NCBI GenBank assembly: GCA_020723935.1
Contig: DYHY01000001.1
Coordinates: forward strand, 115,026 to 135,756
DNA from: Candidatus Micrarchaeum sp.
GTDB taxonomy: Archaea > SpSt-1190 > DYHY01
Direction: 5' to 3'
DNA: 20,731 bases
Shown: positions 13,214 through 19,146 of the stretch, piece after piece
How the letters are laid out: the number at the start of each line of letters is the position of its first letter
Position numbering within the stretch: position 1 is the stretch's first letter
Position numbers and translations under genes: made by a program
Notes under the pieces: model-generated
Seen by the model: only the letters and a program-made list of their open reading frames with translations
Told to the model about the DNA's origin: nothing
The model's database searches: none

Positions 13214-15155
13214 GAGGGCGCCCGGGGGTGCCGCCCAGCTCATTCTCGCATCCGCGATAATCCTCTTCCTGGCACTCTCGCCCGCCTTCTCTGCGCCCAT
13301 GACCGGCAGCGCGACGATGAAGCTCGTCGCCGTCACGACCAACGGGAGCGGGATAATCACCGACCTCTCCGTTGAGATCCAGCCGGGCAAGGGGAGGATC
13401 CTCACCGCGACGAGCCCGCTCATAGGGACCAACACCCAGAACTCCGAGAGGGTCGCAAAGGAGGTCGCGGAGAAGATGACTGGCATCAGCTTAGACGAGT
13501 CCGACGTCATAATGACGATAAGCTCGGAAGCCGGGACCGTGGACGGGCCTTCCGCGGGCGCGGCGATGGTCGTCGGGATAATATCGGCGATGACGAGAAA
13601 GGAGATAAACCCGCTCGTCCTCGTGACCGGGACTATAGACCCGGACGGGACCGTGGGCCCTGTTGGAGGGGTCCTTGCCAAGGCGCGCGCGGCGGCGCAG
13701 GCCGGCGCCAAGGTCTTCCTGATACCCTCGGGGACCAAGATACAGGTTGAGCACGTGAAGACCGTCGACTCCCCTTCGCCCGGAGTCTTCGTCGAGCAGG
13801 ACCAGACCGTGAGGACGGACATCGTGAAATACGGGCGCGAGAACCTGGGCCTCGATGTCAGGGAGGTCTCCAGCATCAACGAGGTCGCGCGCGAGGCCTT
13901 CTCGGGCTTCAACGGGACGATGCCCGAGGTGAGAATCGAGGAGATCCCCCTTGTGCAGGAGAACTATTCCGACGCGGAGGCGGGGATCAGGGAGATAGCG
14001 AGGAGGGGCCTGGAGCGCGCGAGGGAGGCGGCCAACTCCTCCGGAAGCTCCGCCTTCGACAAGCAGCTCGAGGAGGCGGGAAGGCTCTACGCCATGAACT
14101 ATTTCTACTCGGCGGCTAACGAGGCGTTCCTCGTCGCGAAGGACGCCAAGGGCACCTATTACAACCTGACGCAGGCCAAGGAGGAGGTGGCGGGGAAGCT
14201 CTCGCGGATGCAGGAAATCATCTCGGAGCTCAACGCGAGCGACAGGATCCCGATAGAGGAGATGTCCCAGCTGGCCGCGGGCGAGCAGAGGTACTTGTGG
14301 GCCAGGTTCTACAGCGACAACCTCCCCGAGGACCTCGACAGTCTCCTCTCCGCAAGCGAATGGCTCTCGGCATCCGAAGACATACTCGGGCAGCTGGACC
14401 GGGGCGGGGCGGGCGAGGTGTCGATGCCGCGCGCGTCCCTCCAGGTGAAGGCGTCGCAGGCGATGGCGGACGCGTCGGGAAAGGTTGCGGCGGCCAAGTC
14501 GTCGGGCGCGGACACCTTCCTCTCCGAGCGGTCTTTGGCCCTCGCGCAGTTCGCGCTCTCCCAGGGCCTCCCCCTCCCGGCCATCTACGACTCGATCGAC
14601 GCCGAAGCGCACGCGATCTCCGAGAGCGTCGAGGGGACCCTTCCGGAGCTCGTCGGCTACGCGATGGACCTGGACGCGAACGCCACCGACCCGTGGGCGA
14701 TCAACTACCTCAAGCATTCCGAATACCTCATCCACCGGGCGAGCCTGATAGCTTCCAGGGAGGAGGCGAGGAGCGCGATGTTCATAGCGATAAGGGCGAT
14801 AAGGGTCCAGGACGCGTTCAAGGTCTTCCCGGGGACCGCCATATCGCCGAGGGAGGCTGGCAACGAGACGGATGAGGAAGGGCCCTCGTCCGGAGGTTTC
14901 AGGGACGCCGGCTTCGCCCCCAGGGACGTGTTCGTTATGATCCTCTTCTCCGTTTCGATAACCCTGTCGGTCTATTCCCTCTACAGGCTCTCGGCGATCG
15001 AGAGGAGGCTCGGGCCCCTCCCCCGTTCCGGCGATAAGGAGAAAAAGGGGAGGGCAGACGAATCAAGCGGGAGACGACAATGGCGGCTGCTCGTAAGGGA
15101 AGGGAACCGCGCGGCAAGAGAAAGCGGCGCGCGGGCGAAGGGCCGGCGGTTCTAG
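13125..15155 (+). CDS. Membrane-anchored Lon-like serine protease (S16 domain without ATPase)
   Basis: A 676-residue protein with a basic N-terminus, a hydrophobic signal or anchor (residues 38-57), and a Lon-type proteolytic domain with the Ser-Lys dyad at Ser143 (TVDGPSAGAAMV) and Lys186 (GPVGGVLAKARAA). A long helical region (about 270-600) follows, then a single transmembrane helix (DVFVMILFSVSITLSVYSLY, about 604-623) and a short basic tail. No AAA+ domain is present. This matches archaeal secreted or membrane proteases related to Lon (COG1750); the active domain is presumably extracytoplasmic. No ATG, GTG or TTG lies between 13125 and the hydrophobic segment, and the TATA and AGGAG upstream support ATG 13125 despite overlap with the glycosylase. 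Substrates are unknown. Confidence 0.85.
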   Translation: MGSRADGARGRGSPRSTSRSSSRTRKGGAERAPGGAAQLILASAIILFLALSPAFSAPMTGSATMKLVAVTTNGSGIITDLSVEIQPGKGRILTATSPLIGTNTQNSERVAKEVAEKMTGISLDESDVIMTISSEAGTVDGPSAGAAMVVGIISAMTRKEINPLVLVTGTIDPDGTVGPVGGVLAKARAAAQAGAKVFLIPSGTKIQVEHVKTVDSPSPGVFVEQDQTVRTDIVKYGRENLGLDVREVSSINEVAREAFSGFNGTMPEVRIEEIPLVQENYSDAEAGIREIARRGLERAREAANSSGSSAFDKQLEEAGRLYAMNYFYSAANEAFLVAKDAKGTYYNLTQAKEEVAGKLSRMQEIISELNASDRIPIEEMSQLAAGEQRYLWARFYSDNLPEDLDSLLSASEWLSASEDILGQLDRGGAGEVSMPRASLQVKASQAMADASGKVAAAKSSGADTFLSERSLALAQFALSQGLPLPAIYDSIDAEAHAISESVEGTLPELVGYAMDLDANATDPWAINYLKHSEYLIHRASLIASREEARSAMFIAIRAIRVQDAFKVFPGTAISPREAGNETDEEGPSSGGFRDAGFAPRDVFVMILFSVSITLSVYSLYRLSAIERRLGPLPRSGDKEKKGRADESSGRRQWRLLVREGNRAARESGARAKGRRF

Positions 15156-15688
15156 TAGTCGTCACCGGCTGCGTCGGCACCGGGAAGACGCGGGTTTCCG
15201 AGATCCTGGCAAGGCGGCTGGGGATGCGCCACGTTGACGTCGGGAAGATAGTCCTCGCGAACAGGGGCAGGCTCGGGGGCGGCTTCGACTCGAAGAGGAA
15301 GGTCGTCGTCGCGGACCTCCTGAAGGTGAGGAAATTCCTGAAATCCGGCGGGTTCCTGCGCGCAGGGTCGATCGTCGAGGGTCATTACGCACACGAGCTC
15401 GTCGGCTCCCCCGCGGCCGTGATAGTCCTCCGCTGCGAGCCAAAGGAGCTGGACAGGCGCCTTCTCGCGCGCGGATACTCCGAGGAGAAGAGGGCGGAGA
15501 ACATCCTCGCAGAGGTCCTGGACACATGCACCATCGAGGCGGAGGGGAGGTTCGGGAGGAGGAAGGTCTTCGAGGTCGAGACGGCGGGGAAGCCGGCGGG
15601 CAGGGTGGCGTCGGAAATCTGCGGGATCCTTTCCAAGAAGACGGCGCGGCGCGCCGGGAAGATAGACTATTCAGGATACCTGGGCTGA
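15080..15688 (+). CDS. AK6/Fap7-type adenylate kinase-like NTPase
   Basis: A 202-residue P-loop kinase. A Walker A motif GCVGTGKT (30-37), SIVEGHYAHEL in the middle and VLRCEPKELDRRLLARGYSE followed by KRAENILAEVLD are the hallmarks of the AK6/Fap7 family. These proteins have adenylate kinase and ATPase activity and in eukaryotes act in final maturation of the small ribosomal subunit with Rps14. An unusual basic extension of about 20 residues (KGREPRGKRKRRAGEG) precedes the first beta strand; no alternative start codon lies between it and the P-loop. The gene starts inside the 3' end of the Lon-like gene (76-bp overlap) and its 3' end overlaps the convergent SWIM gene by 22 bp. Confidence 0.88.
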   Translation: MAAARKGREPRGKRKRRAGEGPAVLVVVTGCVGTGKTRVSEILARRLGMRHVDVGKIVLANRGRLGGGFDSKRKVVVADLLKVRKFLKSGGFLRAGSIVEGHYAHELVGSPAAVIVLRCEPKELDRRLLARGYSEEKRAENILAEVLDTCTIEAEGRFGRRKVFEVETAGKPAGRVASEICGILSKKTARRAGKIDYSGYLG

Positions 15689-15963
15689 CTCGACTTGTCG
15701 GCCTTCTTCGCGCCCTGCGAGAGGAAGAGGCGCGCCGCGATTATGTGGCTGCAGTCATGCCCGGGCTTGAGCGACGAATACTTGCAGTCGCATGACCATT
15801 CGCCCTTCGTGGGGGCGAAGGAGACCTCGCGCTCGCCGGTCTCGCCATCGACAGAGAAATACATAGCCCGCCCGCCGCTTCCGTGCAGCCTCACGCGGCC
15901 GGCCAAGACCAGCTCCCTGGCCTTCTTCTCAAGCCTCGCCCGCGGGGCTTCCCCCGAAGTCAT
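15667..15963 (-). CDS. Small SWIM zinc-finger protein
   Basis: A 98-residue protein with a SWIM zinc finger, CxCx10CxH, at residues 58-73 (CDCKYSSLKPGHDCSH). SWIM domains bind zinc and are known in contexts such as SWI2/SNF2 ATPases, MULE transposases and Sws1-like recombination proteins; here the domain stands almost alone, preceded by a basic helix and a short beta region (MYFSVDGETGEREVSFAPTK). Its ATG directly follows the TAG stop of S8e with no gap, so the two are very probably co-transcribed and translationally coupled. The last 22 bases overlap the convergent AK6-type gene. Specific function is unknown. Confidence 0.85.
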   Translation of the reverse strand: MTSGEAPRARLEKKARELVLAGRVRLHGSGGRAMYFSVDGETGEREVSFAPTKGEWSCDCKYSSLKPGHDCSHIIAARLFLSQGAKKADKSSQPRYPE

Positions 15964-16341
15964 CTAGGAAAGCAGGACGCCGTTCACGACCCCGTCCTGG
16001 CCGGGCCTGCTCGTGACCTTGACCTTGCCCAGTTCGGTGGAGATGACGCAGCCCTTAGTTATTGTGAGGCGCCTGACGAAGTGCGGGTTGTCGGCGTGCT
16101 CAAGGACGCCCGTGATCTTGGTCTTGACGATCTTGCCGTCCTTCCCCGTGACGTTGGCAAAGGTCGTCGCGAAAAGCTCCGTCTTCCTGTGGCCGCCGAG
16201 GGTGCGCACGGTCGTCTTCCTGTCAGGGCCTAGCTTCGTCTCTATCCAGTTGCCGCCTATCTCGTACTTCTTCTTCTTGTGGGCGGCCCTGCGCCTGCCA
16301 GTGGTGTTCTTCGTCAGGCTTTTCGCGTGATACTGCGCCAT
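15964..16341 (-). CDS. rps8e: 30S ribosomal protein S8e
   Basis: A 125-residue basic small-subunit ribosomal protein found in archaea and eukaryotes. The N-terminus contains KSLTKNTTGRRRAAHKKKKY, followed by EIGGNWIETKLG and VRTLGGHRKTEL; the C-terminus TSRPGQDGVVNGVLL is also typical. Its length matches archaeal S8e. A minus-strand TATA-like GCTTTAAAAA (16371-16380) lies about 34 bp upstream of the ATG, giving a leader of about seven bases. The SWIM gene follows with zero spacing. It is divergent from the LSm gene. Confidence 0.95.
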   Translation of the reverse strand: MAQYHAKSLTKNTTGRRRAAHKKKKYEIGGNWIETKLGPDRKTTVRTLGGHRKTELFATTFANVTGKDGKIVKTKITGVLEHADNPHFVRRLTITKGCVISTELGKVKVTSRPGQDGVVNGVLLS

Positions 16342-16370
16342 GTCGGTTTCCCGAGAGGCTCCGCGGGCCG

Positions 16371-16380
16371 TTTTTAAAGC
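16371..16380 (-). promoter_or_regulatory. TATA box of the S8e-SWIM operon
   Basis: Minus-strand GCTTTAAAAA is centred about 34 bp before the S8e ATG. It is the only A/T-rich element on that side of the divergent gap. Confidence 0.5.
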
Positions 16381-16420
16381 TGCCTCCTCACCCCTCGTCC
16401 GCGGGGGAGGGGGGAAACCC

Positions 16421-16430
16421 TTATAAAAAC
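16421..16430 (+). promoter_or_regulatory. TATA box of the LSm-L37e(-tRNA-Lys) unit
   Basis: TTATAAAAAC is a near-consensus archaeal TATA box, centred 26 bp before an in-frame TTG (16452) and 32 bp before ATG 16458. Confidence 0.65.
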
Positions 16431-16457
16431 ACGGAAAATGCTCAATCGGGCTTGAAA

Positions 16458-16703
16458 ATGGCAGGCAACCATGATGAAAACCTCGAAAGGCCGCTCGACG
16501 CGCTGAACGAGGCTCGCGGGAAGAGGGTGGTCGTCGAGCTCAAGGGCGGGACCGCGTACGTCGGGATCCTTCGCACCTTCGACATCCACATAAACGTGGT
16601 CCTGGACGAGGCGAGCGAGCTCAAGGACGGGAGCGTCAAGAGGAACCTCGGAAGGGTCATGATACGCGGCGACAACATAATAATCATCTCGCCGGAGAGC
16701 TAG
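16458..16703 (+). CDS. Sm-like archaeal RNA-binding protein (LSm/SmAP)
   Basis: An 81-residue Sm-fold protein that should form a heptameric ring and bind U-rich RNA. The Sm1 motif spans VVVELKGGTAYVGILRTFDI to NVVLDEA, and the Sm2 motif is VMIRGDNIIIIS, close to the archaeal consensus IRGDNVV. The start could be ATG 16458 or a TTG six bases earlier that sits at the predicted transcription start; I prefer the ATG, which begins MAGNHDENLERP. L37e follows after 30 bp. The LSm-L37e pairing is a recurrent archaeal arrangement and links RNA metabolism to ribosome synthesis. Confidence 0.95.
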   Translation: MAGNHDENLERPLDALNEARGKRVVVELKGGTAYVGILRTFDIHINVVLDEASELKDGSVKRNLGRVMIRGDNIIIISPES

Positions 16704-16733
16704 AAGGGACAAGAAGGAGGACACCGAATCATC

Positions 16734-16922
16734 ATGAGCAAAGGAACGCCGAGCATGGGCCGCAGGAAACGGTCCATCCACATAAGGTGCAGAAGGTGCG
16801 GCAAGGCGACCTTCCACATAAAGAAGGGCGTCTGCTCCTCCTGCGGGTACGGGCGGACGGCGAAGCTTCGCAGGTACGCCTGGCAGGGCAAGAACAGGAA
16901 GGGCAAGCACAGGAAGTACTAG
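16734..16922 (+). CDS. rpl37e: 50S ribosomal protein L37e
   Basis: A 62-residue basic zinc-ribbon ribosomal protein of the large subunit. Cys19-x2-Cys22 and Cys34-x2-Cys37 bind zinc; the start MSKGTPSMGRR and the ending GKNRKGKHRKY are typical. A GGAGG occurs about 14 bases upstream of the ATG, somewhat far for a strong Shine-Dalgarno. It is co-directional with the LSm gene and the tRNA-Lys that follows 25 bp later. Confidence 0.95.
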   Translation: MSKGTPSMGRRKRSIHIRCRRCGKATFHIKKGVCSSCGYGRTAKLRRYAWQGKNRKGKHRKY

Positions 16923-16947
16923 GCGGCGCATATACACACACTCAACC

Positions 16948-17025
16948 GGGCCGGTAGCTCAGCATGGTTAGAGCGAGAGACTCTTAATCTCTCGGCCGTG
17001 GGTTCAAATCCCACCCGGCCCACCA
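16948..17025 (+). tRNA. tRNA-Lys(CTT) with encoded CCA
   Basis: A complete cloverleaf: acceptor GGGCCGG paired with CCGGCCC, D arm beginning TAGCTC, anticodon stem AGAGA/TCTCT with loop CTCTTAA (anticodon CTT), T arm GTGGG-TTCAAAT-CCCAC, discriminator A and a genomically encoded CCA. It has no intron. No well-placed TATA box is visible in the 25 bp after L37e, so it may be processed from the LSm-L37e transcript. The following 123 bp (17026-17148) contain nothing I can identify. Confidence 0.95.
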
Positions 17026-17148
17026 AATTTGCCAATTCTTGACGTTCTCATGGCGCGCAAATTCGGTTGCCTCCCCGGTGCTGCGGCGCGGATCCTCTGC
17101 AGGGAACTCCGGCTCCGGCCTTCGTTAGGCCACCCGAAAAATATCTGT

Positions 17149-17505
17149 TCATCCGTCCTTGAAGCTGACGCAATAGAGCATTGCCGCGCCGTCGAACCTC
17201 GGGCCCTTGCAGGCGGCGGAGAGGAGGTACTTGCGCGCGACCCTCTCGCATCCGGACCTCTCCTTTTCGATGCCGGCGTTCACGAGCGGGTCGTTTCCCG
17301 CGAGCGCCTCGTCGGTGAAGAAGGTGACCATCCTGGGCTGCGCGCGCTCCGGCTGGTCAAGGCTTGTCGGGGTCCCCAGGTTGGGCTAGTTGAGGACGAC
17401 CTCCAGGTGGTGGCCCCCCTCCTCGGAGGGAAGGGCTCGCTTCTCGTATGCCCTCTCAAGCTCCGCGTATGCGAGCCTGCTGCGCATGGCGTAAAGGAAG
17501 CTCAT
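17149..17505 (-). pseudogene. Unrecognised ORF interrupted by an in-frame TAG
   Basis: The frame begins at ATG 17505, which overlaps the repaired stop of the preceding gene as ATGA. It encodes 39 residues (starting MSFLYAMRSRLAYAELERAY) to a TAG at 17386-17388, and then runs on in the same frame for 78 more residues to a TGA. The second part has a plausible protein composition and ends CKGPRFDGAAMLYCVSFKDG, with three spaced Cys residues. No known family is recognised. A nonsense mutation in a decaying operon is the simplest reading; a genuine 39-residue protein, or amber read-through, cannot be excluded. Part of the same transcript as the disrupted methyltransferase-like gene. Confidence 0.45.
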
Positions 17506-18277
17506 TTCTCCGGCGCGCCCTCCCGCGGCGCCCTCCGCGAGGTGGCTATGAACACGTACCTTTCGTCCCCCCCTCCATGGGGACGAGGAGCTCGCCCTCG
17601 CCGCAGCGGTCGAACTCCTGGTAGAGCCAGTCGGTACGCGTTTCGCATCCGGCCGCCGAGAGGAAGTGCTTGTACTTGGCTTCGGGCGAGTGCCGGTCGC
17701 TCTCGGGCTCGAAGGGGGAGCTCACAGCGCCCCAGGAGCTGAGTGAGATCGCCCAGTCCGAGAATCTGTCGGAGTATTCGGCGACGTAGGTCCGCCCGCC
17801 AGGCTTGGCGGCGCAGACCGCTTTCTTGATCCTCGACAGGCCCTTCCTGAAGCGGCTGCGGCCAAAGAAGCACGCGTGCCCAACGCTGTCTGCGAAGACG
17901 AGGACGTCGAATGCGCCCTTCGGAGGCTGAGCCTGCGGATCGTCTATCTGCATCGCGTAGATGCTGTATCTTCCCGGGGCGACGGGGTCGTCCGGGCTGT
18001 AGATTGTGGCTATTCCCGGCGGGTTTGCCTCGGACTCGCCCGTCACTCCTTTCAAGAACCCCTTGCGCGTGGCTATCTTGTCGACTTCTTTCAAGAACCC
18101 CTCGCGCTTGGCTATCTTGTCGAAGAGGTGGTTGAGCATCGGATCGTTGCTCTTGTTCCTGGAGCCTGCAAGGCGCGAGGCAAGGACTCAGATCTCGCTC
18201 CCCGTGCACTGGGAGGAGGACATTATCACTAGGGCCTTCCTCGGCTCCATGAGCATCGGTGCGCCTGCAGGAAACAT
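17502..18277 (-). pseudogene. Disrupted methyltransferase-like gene (in-frame TGA and frameshift), paralogue of the gene at 18352-19071
   Basis: From ATG 18277, 28 bp downstream of a TATA box, the frame reads RKALVIMSSSQCTGSEI, then TGA (18188-18190), then VLASRLAGSRNKSNDP and on to a G7 tract at 17567-17573. There the frame ends early; adding one G restores DERYVFIATS and a TGA stop that overlaps the next ATG as ATGA. The reconstructed protein of about 258 residues aligns with the intact neighbour at LV-x-SEI/SDIC, RLxG, REG-L, FDVLVFADSVGH versus YDSITLVEYLGH, and VAEYSDRFSDW versus VVEYATSYSD. These segments suggest a degenerate class I methyltransferase fold. An internal 13-residue tandem duplication is present. 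The longest uninterrupted piece runs from ATG 18139 to 17546. Confidence 0.6.
18047..18124. repeat. 39-bp tandem duplication within the disrupted gene
   Basis: Two adjacent near-identical 39-bp units, each containing TTTCAAGAACCCCT and GGCTATCTTGTCGA, differ at only a few bases. They encode the in-frame 13-residue repeats KIAKREGFLKEVD and KIATRKGFLKGVT. The intact paralogue has a single equivalent segment (MLPREGLTRVAG), so the duplication is specific to this copy and fairly recent. Confidence 0.8.
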
Positions 18278-18301
18278 CGGCTCACCTTAGGGAGAATATT
18301 C

Positions 18302-18325
18302 TTTAAACAGTTACCTTTTTGTAAC
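18302..18325 (-). promoter_or_regulatory. TATA box with abutting inverted repeat upstream of the disrupted gene
   Basis: Minus-strand GTTTAAA (18302-18308) is centred 28 bp before ATG 18277. Directly upstream lies a perfect inverted repeat, GTTAC-N6-GTAAC (18310-18325), which could be an operator or upstream promoter element, or a weak hairpin. A minus-strand T5 at 18330-18334 next to it may end the transcript of the intact paralogue. The gap 18278-18351 holds nothing else. Confidence 0.45.
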
Positions 18326-18351
18326 GATAAAAATGGTGCAACGCAGGGGTC

Positions 18352-19071
18352 CTATCTCGCCTCGGTCCTGAGGAAGACGAGGCCGTGGTCGTCGGGCTTC
18401 CCGAAGGGGACGGAGATCTTTTCCCCCGCCCTCCTCGCGATCGCGGAAAAGTCCAGCTGGAGCCTCTCGTATTCCCATGCCCGCCCGGTGTCGAGGCCCG
18501 CCGACCCGAGGAGCGCGCGGTACCCTTCCTCAGGCAGCCTGTCTGATATTTCCGGGCGTCCCGACGCGCGCCTTCCGGCGAAGGAGACAAAGCAGTCCGA
18601 ATAGGATGTCGCGTATTCCACGACGCAGAACGAGCCGCGCGGATTCAGGAGGGAAACTATCGGCGCGAGGAGCCACTTGACGTTCCCGACGCTCCTCTCG
18701 GCCATCGCTACGTGGCCGAGGTATTCGACGAGCGTTATCGAATCGTACTTAGACCTCATCACGCAGGAGCCCTCGGAATGCGGGACGATCGCCTGCCTTA
18801 TGCACCCCCCGTCCGTCGTCACGTACTCGGCGGAGAAATCGATTCCTGGGGTCTCTACCCTCCCGGCGACGCGCGTGAGGCCCTCGCGCGGGAGCATCCG
18901 GGCGAAGACATCGTCGACGAGGGGATCGCTCGTCCTGGTGAGCTCGGCGTCCGCCCCCCACAGGCGCATCATCCAGCTGCATATGTCGCTCTTCCCGTCG
19001 TGCGAGTAGGCGAGCACAAGGCCGTAGCGCTCGGGCGCGACGGCCCACTGAATCTGGCTAGGCATTGGCAT
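18352..19071 (-). CDS. Methyltransferase-like protein of unknown function, intact paralogue
   Basis: A 239-residue soluble protein. The middle resembles the later part of a class I SAM-dependent methyltransferase: GIDFSAEYV near residue 76 looks like the acidic-loop strand, KYDSITLVEYLGHV (about 108-121) like motif IV, and LLNPRGSFCVVEYATSYSD like the post-IV strand and loop. The expected glycine-rich motif I is not recognisable (the region reads TRVAGRVETP), so it may be inactive or a distant family. The C-terminus ISVPFGKPDDHGLVFLRT resembles the repaired end of the disrupted paralogue downstream. ATG 19071 is preceded by TGAGGGAAC, a likely Shine-Dalgarno, and by minus-strand AGATAAAAGG at 19101-19110. 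Function is unknown. Confidence 0.6.
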   Translation of the reverse strand: MPMPSQIQWAVAPERYGLVLAYSHDGKSDICSWMMRLWGADAELTRTSDPLVDDVFARMLPREGLTRVAGRVETPGIDFSAEYVTTDGGCIRQAIVPHSEGSCVMRSKYDSITLVEYLGHVAMAERSVGNVKWLLAPIVSLLNPRGSFCVVEYATSYSDCFVSFAGRRASGRPEISDRLPEEGYRALLGSAGLDTGRAWEYERLQLDFSAIARRAGEKISVPFGKPDDHGLVFLRTEAR

Positions 19072-19100
19072 GTTCCCTCAGACGGCCGAGGGCAGGCACT

Positions 19101-19110
19101 CCTTTTATCT
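19101..19110 (-). promoter_or_regulatory. TATA box of the methyltransferase-like gene
   Basis: Minus-strand AGATAAAAGG is centred about 35 bp from ATG 19071, leaving a leader of about nine bases that contains GAGG. This is one of the few genes here with both a short leader and a ribosome-binding site. Confidence 0.5.
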
Positions 19111-19146
19111 CATTTGCAGGAAAGCGCCTCCCAGGACGGGGGATTG

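Noticed and set aside
13491-14735. 414-codon minus-strand open frame antisense to the Lon-like protease
   Set aside because: Arg/Val/Leu-rich shadow without motifs; the plus strand has an intact Ser-Lys protease.
16931-16937. TATACAC as a dedicated promoter for tRNA-Lys
   Set aside because: It is centred only about 15 bp from the mature 5' end, too close for a normal archaeal TATA box.
17149-17331. Third member of the CWG lipoprotein family
   Set aside because: The ending has a C-x12-C pair that is superficially similar, but there is no CWG, no signal peptide and no further alignment.
18047-18124. CRISPR-like repeat
   Set aside because: Only two directly adjacent units with no spacer, and they encode in-frame amino-acid repeats.
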